Source of the DNA: Atrina japonica
Taxonomy: Eukaryota > Mollusca > Bivalvia > Pterioida > Pinnidae
Assembly (NCBI GenBank): GCA_030159075.1
Contig: BROG01000350.1
Coordinates: forward strand, 682,001-746,000
DNA: 64,000 bases
Direction: 5' to 3'
Shown here one piece after another: positions 47,141 to 57,984 of this stretch. The notes under the pieces were generated by a model that worked only from the letters and a program-made list of their open reading frames with translations, was not told where the DNA came from and made no database searches. Both the position numbers and the translations under genes were made by a program. Positions within the stretch are counted from its first letter, which is position 1. The number at the start of each line of letters is the position of its first letter.

Positions 47141-47704
47141 AAACAGAGTAATTTCAAACAAGACTATATACCGACCGTAAAATTTCCAGAATGTTGAAAT
47201 CAAACGCGGTTTTCGATGTCCTTGTGTCAATAATTTGTCAATGAGTAATTTATCTCTGTGTATGAAAAGTGCATATGTTGAACAAGCCCTGAAATATAAA
47301 TGCCATATGCAGGTGATTATGGGGTATTACTACTTTAATGTAGAAAATTTACGATGAGAAAGCCGAAAACGTCACGTATGTTGTAAAGCCTAGTTGTTAA
47401 TTTCCCGACAGTGTCGATATTAAGTAAAATGTCTAAGTACAAAGCGTGTGTGTTTGATTCTGTTGTATCTTTAATTTTTAGTTCGTTGGGATGTATCGCA
47501 CTGACATATGTATGAAAATGAATATCGTAGGAATACCGTCATCGTGTATGTATTATTATTGATTTCATCTTCTGTACAATTATTCATTAAGTATGATTGA
47601 TAAACGTAAAGTCAATTTTATTTTGCAAAGATCTGTTCTGAGAAGAAAACGTGAATTACATTCCCCTGTGAGCTCAATTTTAGAGCGGATGAATAAAAGT
47701 AAAA

Positions 47705-49145
47705 CAAGAGGTCCATGGGGTATTATGCCGCTCATCTAGTAAAATTGGTCGTCAACATTGCACAAGACATAAAAATGTATTAAGATGATAAAGTGGCTAA
47801 TAAACATGAAAAACAGTAGGCTCATTGAGCTTCAATAATCACTTGAGTAAAATGTATTTTACTGACAATATAGTGAAAAGAAACAAAAAGTATGAAAAAT
47901 TCATAAAAAAGGAGAATTAACTTGCAGTAGGGTTGACTTGCCTTGCAGACTTTTTTATAGATCTTTCAAGATAATGTGCAACAACAGTCGAAAACATGCG
48001 AAATTCATTTAAAAGGGGAATAACTTTCGCAAGGATCACCCTAACAATTTTTACACATATTTTTGCAGATCTTTGCATGGTGATCACTGGGTAATAGGAC
48101 AAAATATGAAAAAATCCATTTAAAAGGGAAAAAAAAAAATCACATATGGGTCGACCTGACAACATGAGAAATCAGCTGAAAGGGGAAATAATTACCAAAA
48201 GGATCGATATGACAATTTTAGCCCTATTGACTTTTTATAGATTTTTGCATGCTGAACATTGTTGCTTCTTTCACTTTTATTGTACCTATTATACTTTAAA
48301 AGATAATGTCAAAAACATGAAAAACCAAAAAGGGGGAAATAACTCACATAAGGGTTGACATGACAATTCCCAACAAAATAAAATATTGTTAGATTTTTGC
48401 AAGCCGCTCATTTAAAGGTAAGTTTTTTTTCTCTAGCTGGAATAATTTTGGAGATACATGTACTAAATCAAAAATATCTGCTGACTCATTCTTACTATAT
48501 TCAGCCATGACAGACACGTTTGGTCCTAGTCCCTTTTCATCCGCAAACTTATTGCGGCTTTACATGGTTATACTTCCTGTCAAGTTTGGTCTGATGGTTC
48601 TGGAGAAGTAGTCAAAAATGTAGAAAATTTTACAAAAAAAAAAATATATTTAATATAATAATAATATTACTTAGGTGCCTGTGACCTTGACCTTTGGCCC
48701 CATGACCTTGAAATTTTGTCAAAATGATCCTTAGATAATTCCTAACACCTTTCTTATATATCTATGTATACAAAAGGTCATCAGTGTTGAGTTATTAAAC
48801 AATGTGTATGTAATACAAATGTACCCTGCGTTACTTAATCGCCCCTTAGTGGCTCGTTTATGGACAGATATCATTTTCGTTGGCAAACTTTGTAGTTACT
48901 GACTTTACAAATACAAAATTTGAAAACTCAAATGATCATTGGTTCATGAAAAGAAGATTTTTAAAGATATACAAACTCTTGGTCCTTTTTGGGGTCCCTT
49001 TTCATTCGCAATCTTTATGTGGCTTCACATGGGAATGGTATATGCAATGTTTGGTTAAATTTGGCCCACTGAATTTTGAGAAGATGTTTAAATGCAAAGG
49101 AATAGCAATAGCTCACTTGACCCTTCGGGCCAGGCGAGCTAAAAA
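47705..49145. mobile_element. Probable 1.4-kb non-autonomous dispersed element
   Basis: It starts AACAAGAGGTCCATGGGGTA and ends AATAGCTCACTTGACCCTTC then GGGCCAGGCGAGCT. Inside are GTGACCTTGACCTTTGGCCC and CATGACCTTGAAATTTTGTC, and several decayed near-repeats of AAAAGGGGGAAATAACTCAC. I recall these motifs as widespread in bivalve intergenic DNA. The 97-codon and smaller frames show no domain. Confidence 0.5.
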
Positions 49146-49429
49146 CAAATCACAAAATTTCGACTCCTTTTAGCGATCTAACATGGGTAAGTCTCCCATC
49201 AAATATTAAAGTATTGAAGTTGTCATCCAGGTTCCAATGAAAAATGGTCCGTAGGATTCACAATATTCAAGACATTTATGTTAGGTAGTCCGCCATTTTG
49301 AGTCACTCATAACTAGACGGTCTGGCTAGATCACCTGGTAACAACTCAGTAATGTGAATCTTTGTATTTCATTTAATACATAGCTTGAATTAGCAGATTT
49401 AAAATACGTGGTTTTACTTTTAAAGGCAT

Positions 49430-49690
49430 TTTATTATATGAACTATTATAAACATAATGTCAAAGTTAGTTTTGCATAAAAGTCCAAACCAAACGCTCAT
49501 GATGATCGTTTCTGTCAAACGGACTTCATCAATTGAGATAAAATTTAAAATAAAAAATTTCTGAAACAGAGAGTGGTATCACTCAAGGTCAAATAATAAA
49601 CCTACATTGTATTCCGAAATCAGTCTAAAAGTAACCACTGTTAAAAACTGACGATCTTAGGTTTTGATTATACTATTTTATTATGAAATG
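49430..49690. repeat. Dispersed repeat family F, copy 1
   Basis: ATTATAAACATAATGTCAAA, CTCATGATGATCGTTTCTGT and CAAACGGACTTCATCAATTG recur in diverged form at 61055-61140 (ATTATAAACATAATTCTCAA, GACGACCGCTTCTGCCAACC). Confidence 0.55.
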
Positions 49691-49699
49691 ATGATCTGG

Positions 49700-51002
49700 C
49701 ACAGGAAAAGTCAGAAGAAGACCTCAGGTATCTTCAATCTCATGACAAACAAAACAAAAACAACAAGAAGAAATTCACTTTTATTGCTGTTAATTGTGTT
49801 TTAAAAAAGATGTATAAAAATGTTAACATGTATAAAAAGTGCAATAAATAAGCAAATAAATGTATAAATAGTTAACTTCTAAAGAAATAAAATATAAAGT
49901 TTTGAGTCTATAAACATGATGCTGATTCACCTGTATATGGAACGATAGGGGACCAATAATTATCCAAATTTTCGCTTATCTTTCGGCACAGGTAGTTGGC
50001 AAATTTATTTGTCCAAATGCAAGTGTCATTTGTCCAAAAATGTAATATTCAATTTTTAATACCTAGTTTTAAGGGTCTTAAATCTTGAAAGTCAATACAG
50101 GTGATTAAGAATAAAAAGAAATGAGAGTGGTTGGAAAGGTTTAATTAAAAAAAATCTTTCTTGAAATCAGTATTTTCATGAATGGAAATATTTGCCTGGT
50201 GAATATAACCCTTTTTGTAGGAATAAGTAACTCTCATTGACCAAAAGACCATTCCAGGTATCTTTTTATGTTAAACGTCCACCCTGATTTCAAAAACCTA
50301 ACTACCTATTCGAAAAAAAAACCACACAACCTGATTAAAAACACAAATTTTTTATAATTGAGGTCATTTAATAGAAATAAATGTCATCAGATTACTATGG
50401 AGTTAAGTTGAGTAAATTGGTCCTACTAAGAACTACTCAGAGTATGCTGCAGTACCCAATGTACTCTACAATACACTTTGTATGCTTGAGTACTTTAAAT
50501 ATTTGATGGTACATATATATTACCTTTATTTTATCTTAGCTCTATATGTAAGTCTGCATCAAACCAAGAGCAAAAGCAAAGCACTTTCATTCCATGTGTT
50601 CATGGGAGGAACATAATTCCTCGATTACCAATTGTGTGTTTTTTTTCTTTAATACAATATTCTAAGCCGAAGTGCACGTGGACGCTTAACATAAATAAAA
50701 CAGGGAATAACCTTGAAATCCCCACCCCTAAATCATGTATTTTCTTATTACTCTTGACAAGACATGGTGTAGGGTAATATTTTGGGGTGGTCCCTGGTGA
50801 TTATTGAACCCGGAATGTAAACTAATGGAATATAATACACATGTATTGAGTGGTAACTGCAACTGCAACTTCAACTGCATTTCACCTGTTAGTGATATTT
50901 TGATATTTGCTCCACATACACGGGTGATGACTTATATTATTCGAAACATTTCCCTCAGTCTGTGTAAAACCATTTTAGTTCCATTTAAAGAAACATATAA
51001 TC
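49700..51002. other. Region downstream of the DUSP3-like stop; no other gene seen
   Basis: A minus-sense poly(A) signal candidate (TTTATT on the plus strand) is at 50525-50530, about 470 bp past the stop; others lie further left. The 88-codon plus frame at 50804 is not supported. Confidence 0.4.
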
Positions 51003-51196
51003 TCATGTTGCGTTATGTATTTCACAATGCAAGGTACAAAGTTGCTTCAAGAAGCCATCATTTGGATTAATCTCTCTTTTAGACCTCACAGTTTGGACTG
51101 CTTCCATTAATGTCATGTTATGTTTTAACATCAGGAAGCCTAGGACAATGGATGCTGAGCGACTAACACCACTTTGACAATGGATATAAATCCTAC
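51003..51196 (-). CDS. DUSP3: DUSP3-like exon 3 (P-loop and stop)
   Basis: Acceptor TATATTTTTCAG; 194 nt to TGA at 51003-51005. It encodes RIYIHCQSGVSRSASIVLG, FLMLKHNMTLMEAVQTVRS and KREINPNDGFLKQLCTLHC. HC-X5-R-S is the complete cysteine phosphatase loop with the Ser after Arg that assists the thiolate. The open frame continues upstream of the acceptor into intron and repeat sequence; that part is not coding. Confidence 0.92.
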
Positions 51197-54038
51197 CTGA
51201 AAAATATAAACATGTTCTATAGATCACTGGATAGACCATTTTTAGTTGTTCCATTCCGTTCAGTTTCTTTTGAATAGTTTGTACTCGTGACTTCAACAGA
51301 AAGTCGGCAATGTCAATTCCGATTTCGCAATAATTATAGTTAAATCCATATAACCTGCTTGGGTGGAGTTTTGTGAACCTTTTATTGATCAGGGCGAGTT
51401 TAAATTTTAGGTAATAAAGCATAACATTAAATTTACACTAGCCAGAGTAATCGTTCCTACTTGTCGCAATACATAAGATAGCATCAAGTGTGAGAAATAA
51501 AACGTTTTCCCCAGGCAGCTTGTCATTAGTGAAAAAAGAGTAGAATTATCCAGTTACTCCGCCCCGCCATCTTATGTGAATCGGACAATACATTGATGAC
51601 ATTCAGTAATACATGTATCTTGTTTCTATTCGTGTGCGAGGAGTAAAGTTTTGATAAATATTCTTTCTAATAAAGATGAAAATTAACATCACATTTCCGT
51701 AAGTTGCTTTTCAAATCTGGCATCTAACACTGTAAATCCATATTCCAGTTGATATATATTGAAAAAAGCATTCTATCGTGTCAGACCAAGACGGAGTGGA
51801 ACAACTAAAAAGGATTAATAAGTACTACTGTAGTTGGTAAACTTAAATAGGTAGTCTAGTATTTTGCGAGAGTTAGTTCCGTTTCGAAGCCATACTAGAC
51901 AACATAAAATCCATATTGTTATATAAGAAATCCAAATTTAGTAAATAATTCTGGCGTAAAAATAAAAATTTGAGAAAATTCTCCGAGGTCAAGTATTTTC
52001 TTTAGGTCCTACTCTATTCCTAACATTGATTCTGATATAACTCTATGTCCCTTTTCACTTTAAACAATGTAACCCACTTTTATCAGAGACATATATATAA
52101 AATGTATAAAATTATGTCTCTGCTTTTTGTCATATATAGACCTTTAGACTTAATTTTCACTTCTTAAGCTGAGCACTTTGTAAAAGAGCAATCAGGTCTT
52201 CTTTTAATTATTTGCTCTACCCCAGTAACAGGAAAACCTGACACCCTCTGCTTGTTAGTTGAAGACCACTCCAAGATGTAACAGAAAAATAACAAAAAAA
52301 AATGGTTTACTAAAAAGTTGCAGACATAGGGAACTACTTTTTAACCTTTTTCTCTCCTTGGCTGTAAAATCCTGAGTGTGGTTCACCATTTAAATAAACA
52401 AACCAAAATATCAGTTGATACTCAATTTATCAACTTTAATTTGACTATTATCTTAAGGGCCCTCCAGGTCTGAGTGGTTAGATTGTTTATTTATTGTTGT
52501 TTAACCTCCTACTCAAGAATCTTTCAATCGTATGGAGACGTCACCATATGCCGGTGAAGGGCTTCAAATTTTAGCCTATGCTCGGCACTTACGGCCACTG
52601 AGCAGTGAGGGTTCTTTAACATGCCGAAACCTACTATGACACGGACCTCGGTTTTTACTGTCTCATCCGAAGGACAGGAAACCAACCTGCCGCCGGCTGG
52701 ACTCAAACTCATGACCTCACAGTCAAGAGTCGAGTGCGCTACTGACTGAGCCAGGTCAGCTCCCGAGTGGTTAGAGCATTATACCATGAAGTCTCTCATC
52801 TCTAGTCAGTGTGGTTCAACCCCCACCAGGAACCTACACTGATCTTGTGAGTTTGCCAGTTTACCAGCCGACGGTTAATGGCTCCCCGGGGAAAATTTCA
52901 ATCTGGGTTGTCTCCTCCGCTACTAAAAACTGGCAACTACCATAAAGCTGAAAAATGTTAAGGACGGAAAGAACAACATTCAAACAAACAAAACTTATTT
53001 CAAATCTTTATCATTTTACCGACCTCCAGATTTCAAAACTTCATCCATAAAATCAGCCGCTGGTCTAAAGTGTGGGGTCATTTTATATGTCATTATGTTC
53101 AAAGCTTTGATACCGTAGAAGGTAATTCCTGAGTCTGCAAAGAAGTTCTCATCAGTGTCAATTTGGCTGAACTTAGTTCCTTGAGCACAATTTACAATAT
53201 GTGTTACTCCTAACTTTCGTAGTTTCTCTTTGTCCTTCGCAGCTCCACTGAAACAAAACAAAGCTGATTTACTTAGGGACTAGACTTTTCGATAAACAAA
53301 AACATTGCAATAACAGCAGTGATATAATGAATCTGGGTAGCCCTATTGAAAGTTATTATGAGTTACTAAAAAGGACCCAAAGTCAACAGATTTATTCAGT
53401 GTTGAAGTACAACATTTATTTTATCATATTTATTTATATTTTTTTAATAAAACTTCCAGAGGTGATTAACTAGGGAACACATAAGTTTTTTTCAGTCATA
53501 CTAAAAACATTGGCGCATGATTTGTCAATAAAAATGAAAAATATCTTGAATATGGTATTTAAAATTTATGTATGGTACTCAAACTATTTTTGGATATTTA
53601 TGAAGTTTTATTCAACTGTAAAAGTGTTACTATAGCCATCACATATCTGTCGTAAAGACCTGGACCCGGTTGCACAACACATTGGTTAACTTCAACTTAA
53701 ATTTAACAACCAGGACCCAGTTGCACAATATGTTGTTAATTTTAACATGAAGTTAACCAATGTTAAATAAACCAATGGGCTAACTGTTGATTAAATTTAA
53801 CAAACAATGTATTGTTCAACTGGGACCTAATCAACAAGTACTACGTAAATACATACTAGTCGCCAAGAATAATCCCTGGATAAACATCATTGAAGGAATC
53901 TTTCGTACCGGGAGGAAACCAAAATGCCCATGCTGTTGGTTGTGCTCCTACTGGAGGGCCTTTGGTTTTCCCATTGTCCTTACGACAACTCTGTAAGTAC
54001 TCTTTTACTTCCCGGAAAATGTCCACATCAGTTGACAT
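51003..54038 (-). CDS. DUSP3: Atypical dual-specificity phosphatase, DUSP3 (VHR)-like; three exons, introns included
   Basis: Joining 54038-53857, 53247-53024 and 51196-51003 on the minus strand gives a complete 199-residue protein starting MSTDVDIFREV and ending CEIHNAT-stop. The length fits small atypical DUSPs (VHR is about 185). Matches to VHR include KLGVTHIVNCA, DSGITFYGIKA, HFRPAADF and EINPNDGFLKQLC. The active site is HCQSGVSRSAS (Cys142, Arg148). VHR-type enzymes remove phosphate from Tyr and Thr of MAP kinases and other proteins in cytosol and nucleus. The VHR general acid Asp92 in the GIKAND motif aligns with Asn111 here (GIKALN), so catalysis may be altered. A possible poly(A) signal in minus sense lies at 50525-50530. 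DUSP13/26-type relatives cannot be excluded. Confidence 0.85.
51330..51600 (-). repeat. Dispersed repeat family E, copy 3
   Basis: AAATCCATATAACCTGCTTG, AAGCATAACATTAAATTTAC and CAGTTACTCCGCCCCGCCAT then CTTATGTGAATCGGAC. It lies in intron 2 of the phosphatase gene, directly beyond the exon 3 acceptor, and is why the exon's open frame seems to extend upstream. Confidence 0.65.
52455..52990 (+). mobile_element. SINE family A, copy 5, split by a SINE of family B
   Basis: GGGCCCTCCAGGTCTGAGTG (box A) stops at 52482; after the insertion the copy resumes GCATTATACCATGAAGTCTC, GTGTGGTTCAACCCCCACCA (box B), and AAAAACTGGCAACTACCATA to CAAACAAACAAAAC. It lies in intron 2 of the phosphatase gene, antisense to it. 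Confidence 0.85.
52483..52764 (-). mobile_element. Full-length SINE family B, nested, 11-bp target duplication
   Basis: Flanked by GAGTGGTTAGA at 52472-52482 and 52765-52775. On the minus strand the head reads GGCTCAGTCAGTAGCGCACT (box A) and GAGTTTGAGTCCAGCC (box B), then a core with GCACTTACGGCC and CATACGATTGAAAGATTCTT in complementary sense, and tail AACAACAATAAATAAACAA. The core looks like those of widespread animal tRNA-SINEs; the exact family is not named. 282 bp. Confidence 0.88.
53024..53247 (-). CDS. DUSP3: DUSP3-like exon 2 (general-acid loop)
   Basis: Acceptor TTTTGTTTCAG, donor TGGAG|GTCGGT, 224 nt. It encodes YGAAKDKEKLRKLGVTHIV, NCAQGTKFSQIDTDENFF and ADSGITFYGIKALNIMTYKM, then PHFRPAADFMDEVLKSGG. 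The loop that carries the catalytic Asp in VHR reads KALNIM, with Asn in place of Asp. The exon otherwise keeps all structural landmarks. The donor is not ideal, but the alternative donor 4 nt on would create a stop in the next exon. Confidence 0.88.
53662..53827. mobile_element. MITE with GGACCC(G/A)GTTGCACAA ends in phosphatase intron 1
   Basis: GGACCCGGTTGCACAACACA at the left mirrors TGTATTGTTCAACTGGGACC at the right; GGTTAACTTCAACTT mirrors ATGAAGTTAACC. An extra inner end (AGGACCCAGTTGCACAATAT) suggests self-insertion. It ends about 30 bp from the exon 1 donor. Confidence 0.78.
53857..54038 (-). CDS. DUSP3: DUSP3-like exon 1 (start codon)
   Basis: The Met at 54038 opens a 182-nt coding part ending in GGCGACTA|GTATGT, a good donor. 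It encodes the N-terminal helix region (REVKEYLQSCRKDNG), a Pro/Gly-rich loop (GPPVGAQPTAWAFWFPPG) and NDVYPGIILGD, matching the NEVTPRIYVGN position of VHR that starts the phosphatase fold. The Pro/Trp-rich loop is longer than in VHR. This Met is chosen because no in-frame upstream Met is linked to the domain; 5' untranslated exons are not resolved. Confidence 0.85.
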
Positions 54039-54310
54039 TATTGCTGTAGGAATGAGAACAAGTAGAAATGTACTCAGTTTCGATTATCCAAGGTACGTCT
54101 TCATTTGGATACAAGTCAAATCGGCCCCAAGTGATTTAGCAACATCGGATTTATGAAAATCTGCACTTAGTGTGGTTAAATCAGCATTTTGAAGTATTCA
54201 TTTCGGCACTTCTTAATATTTATCAAGATATCGAAAAGGTAGTTTCAAAACTGATTATATTTGCTGAGAAAAATCATTGTAAAATAATAATGTGTGTGTG
54301 AATGCACATG

Positions 54311-54458
54311 CACATGAGCTGGAAATTTTATCTGTCAGTTAAAATCGAGTCAGATACCAGATCGTCGGACAAACAGCTATTTCTTTTGTAGTTTTTTTTC
54401 CCAACGATCGGGTGTTTGACTTGATTTTAACTTACATATAAAATTTCAAGCTCTTGTG
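54311..54458. mobile_element. Imperfect-palindrome MITE
   Basis: CACATGAGCTGGAAATTTTA, GTTAAAATCGAGTCAGATAC mirrors GTTTGACTTGATTTTAACTT, AAATTTCAAGCTCTTGTG. Arms are about 60 bp, and the whole is 148 bp. It sits 270 bp upstream of the phosphatase start codon. Confidence 0.72.
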
Positions 54459-54459
54459 A

Positions 54460-57155
54460 TAAATGAGCGATCTTAATAATTACTAATGACCAATTCGAAA
54501 TAGTAATATAATGTCTTGTTGCTGTAACTATGGAAACATCATACTCTTCACACAAGCTGTAGAGTACAATGAATTGACCTAATCGGCATGTTTACCAAAT
54601 CAATTAAAACAAAATATATTAATTTAACCAGCGATACTTTAAAAGCCGATTTGACAATAAAATAATTAACTTCAAAGGATAACTTCGACTACGTACCGAT
54701 AATGTGTTCACTTTAAACTTCATTTATATGTACAGGGATCCGTTTTAATGTTGATGTGCAAGTCTAAAACTGAAATGACGGTTATTACCCAAAGTTGTAC
54801 CTCAAATGCTAAATACAATACATCACATCTATTTATATCGACATCATGTCTATAAATAACCTTAAAGCACGTGTTCTCTGTAAGATGTAAACTTAATTTT
54901 TGTTAATACAATTAATGCTCTGTATGAAATGAAATACAATAAAATAGAATTCTTTCCGTCTTTTTACATTTTGTATTACAACAAAGGCTACTTAGCAGCG
55001 GATGATTTACGCATATAAATACCAATGGGTAACACGAGGTTATAAGGCTTCTTGCCTAGCTGGTTGTTAAATATCTTATGAACTCACCTCGCGTTCTTTC
55101 TCTCTTAATCTAATTAAAAACCACTTCTGATAACCATCCAGACTCCTATGATTAAGATTACTGGAGAAATCACAATAGGTCTATAAAAACACAGGCGTGA
55201 AATCCTGTCGTAACAAGTTACAAGGGGTGTTACAAGGACCTGTCACTACTTCCAGCGACATCCCTGCTACTTCATAGCAAACAATGACAATAATCTGTGT
55301 CATGATCTGATCAAATATCATTTTGTATCTACCCGCGGTCTAAGATACTTACCCCAGTTTTTTCAGCTATAGGCCTAGTGAGTGTTGTTTACAGTGTTAC
55401 CAACGGATGAACCGGAAAGTATTACAAAATTGAAATCAAAACGGAACAAACTATGTTTCCGGAAATAGTTACACTAGTTGTTGAATTTTTCCAGTCTAAA
55501 AAAGTTATGAACGGACGCGATGAAGACTTGCATTAAACTGATTACTTGCATGCTAAGGGTACACGGGTCTCATTCAAAAGGCCCATACACAGTTCAACTT
55601 CTTACGTTGAGCACTTGTCTCAAGTTGCGAAGGAACAGTCATTACCAGTACTTTTATGAATTGTTACATGTGGTGTTCATTTCTAAGGACAGATCGCGTT
55701 GATATATAATATTTCTGTCCAGTTACATAGTGTGTGATTTTGAAAGAATTAATCATATACCTCTATTTCCTGATATCAAAAAATCAAATTTCTGATATTA
55801 AAAAATGAATTTGTCATATCAGAAATTCGATTTTTATATCAAAATATGAATTTTGGGTATCAGAAAATAGTGAATAATTACTAAAACGGCGCCATATATT
55901 AAATACTCATTTTGTTGCTAACAATACATATTCTCGCGTTTTAATTTCCCACGGGTTTTACCAAAAGATGAGAACATGTAACTTATGATATGCAATTGAT
56001 GGTTCAGCAACCAATTATTTATATGCCCGTAAGTTCCATTGTTTAAAATTCTGCCTTAGAAAAGCACCATAATTACATAAAGGACATTAAAAAGTTTTTA
56101 TGATAGTTTTCATATAATCTTGTACACATTAGGTAAAATGATATTCACTTGCCATTGTGCGTTGAAACAATATAATGTGCGTATTTTTTGACAAGATTAT
56201 ATTTCAAGTAAAATGTAAAATGCAGTTAAGTGGTACAGTGGTCCTTAAGAAGTCGAAAATGTCTCAATCAATCAGATACCAAGGAGGCCATCTTTGATTT
56301 TCATATTGATCCCTTAAAAACAGCAATACTTGGTCAGTACATCATAAAGAACATGTGTACCAAGTTTGAAGTCAATTGGTTTAGTGATTCTTAAGAAAAG
56401 TTGACTGGCCAATCAGAGACCAGGGCGGCCATCTTGGATTTTCGGAACGTTCCGAAAAAGTACAACACTTGGTCAGGACATCATAAGGAACATATATAAC
56501 CAAGTCTGAATTCAATTGGTTCAGCGGTTGTGAAGAAGAAGTTTGAAATGTAAATGTTTAACACACGACGGACGACGGACAAAGAACAATTGCAATAGCT
56601 CGCATGAGCAATCACGTGAGCTAAAAAGTTACTAGCATTAAATACATGAAATTACAGAAAATAGAGCTTCTTTGAAAAAAAATATATTGAATAGTAAAAC
56701 AGAAAATTCACGCGCACGCCTGGTAATAACAATGAAAAAAAAAATGAACATCCGCTGCCGTAGGAAATTTTGTATATTACATTTAAAATGTATTGCAGAA
56801 TTCAACCATCTTGAAAAGAATAACGTTTTTTTAAAAATATGTTTGGAAAATGTTAACGTTTATTAATAAAACATAGAATTAACAGCTAAGACCAGTTTGT
56901 CATTTATTTTTCATGAGTTTTTGCGTCTGTGTAATTGATATTTTTATTTTATATAACCGAACAAAGTGTGTGCGTGATCATGAAATCCTAGAGTTAATCG
57001 TTCTGACGGAGTGTCTGTGTACATATACATAATACTTACTCCACGTGATTGATATCTATGGAACGACATAATTGTCTTAAGAGTACAGTTTTATTATAAA
57101 ATGTCAAAACAACATTTCATTTTCATATGGCACGTTGTCATAAATGTATGTAGTA
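54460..57155. other. Gene-free DNA with a bivalve-type dispersed repeat at 56220-56625
   Basis: 56220-56625 carries AGGGCGGCCATCTTGGATTT, CAATTGGTTCAGCGGTTGTG, ACACACGACGGACGACGGAC and ACAATTGCAATAGCTCGCAT, an element related in its last part to the end of the 47.7-49.1 kb element. 55775-55870 has interleaved CTGATAT/ATATCAG repeats. No exon is supported. Confidence 0.5.
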
Positions 57156-57158
57156 TGC

Positions 57159-57207
57159 AGGACAAACAGATTATAATGACATAAATAACACACACACCTA
57201 CACGCCG

Positions 57208-57251
<44 letters not shown>

Positions 57252-57373
57252 ACACCGACACACACACACACAGAACGGGAATATTCCGGTAGTGTGTGTG
57301 TGTGGGTGTGTGGGTGTGGGGGGGGGTGTGTGTGCATGTGTGTGTTATTTATGTCATTTTAATCTGTTAGTCC
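57159..57373. repeat. Long inverted repeat with self-complementary CA/TG arms
   Basis: GGACAAACAGATTATAATGA then CATAAATAACACACACACC is mirrored by GTGTGTGTTATTTATGTCAT then TTTAATCTGTTAGTCC. Between them a (CA)n block faces a (TG)n block around GAACGGGAATATTCCGG, so almost the whole 215 bp could fold. Confidence 0.85.
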
Positions 57374-57526
57374 TGAGGAAGGGACAGGTTGTCCTGATAA
57401 TTTGACTTTAATTTCGTCTGTGTTGTTAGTTATTTTTATATGACTTGGTTCTATTTGCTTACATTCTACAATCTAGGATATATAGTGCTGTTGCTTTTGA
57501 CGCTTTATGTATATATATATATACAT

Positions 57527-57743
57527 AGGCGTCGGAAGCAAATTGAAAGTGGGGGGGGGGGGCTAAACCAACTTAAAACACACACACGCCAGAAGTGGGG
57601 GGCTAAACCAACTTAAAACACACACACACGCCAGAAACGTCTTGGGGGCTAAGCCCCAATTTTCAACACCTATGCCTATCTTTGCAAAAAAAGTGGGGGG
57701 CTAAGCCCCCCCCCCCCTAGCCCCCCGGCTCCGACGCCTATGT
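57527..57743. mobile_element. MITE with CATAGGCGTCGGA ends
   Basis: CATAGGCGTCGGAAGC and GGCTCCGACGCCTATG are inverted ends, flanked by TATA sequence. Interior has an internal direct repeat (GGGGCTAAACCAACTTAAAA and CACACACACGCCAGAA, twice) and GGGGGCTAAGCCCCC palindromes. Confidence 0.85.
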
Positions 57744-57984
57744 ATATATATATATAATGTCATAATGACGTCTGCGTATATCATGAAGCCACCAAAATAC
57801 ATTACATTGTCAAAACAAAGTATGATGCAAAGTATGATCGGCAAATATTAATCACTCAGAAAGAGAAATGATGCAATCAAAATAATATATATTAATGAAC
57901 CTGCATATATCAAGTCACCGAAATATATCATGTAGTCAAGACAAAATATCACGAAAGTTATCTGTACATTACAATTAGTTACGA

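Noticed and set aside
48880..49173. 97-codon frame MANFVVTDFTNTKFENSN
   Set aside because: Within the 47.7-49.1 kb dispersed element; no recognised domain and no splice context.
51197..51422. N-terminal extension of the phosphatase frame (LYYLKFKLALINK)
   Set aside because: Lies upstream of a clear acceptor and inside dispersed repeat family E, whose 7.4-kb copy shows similar codons.
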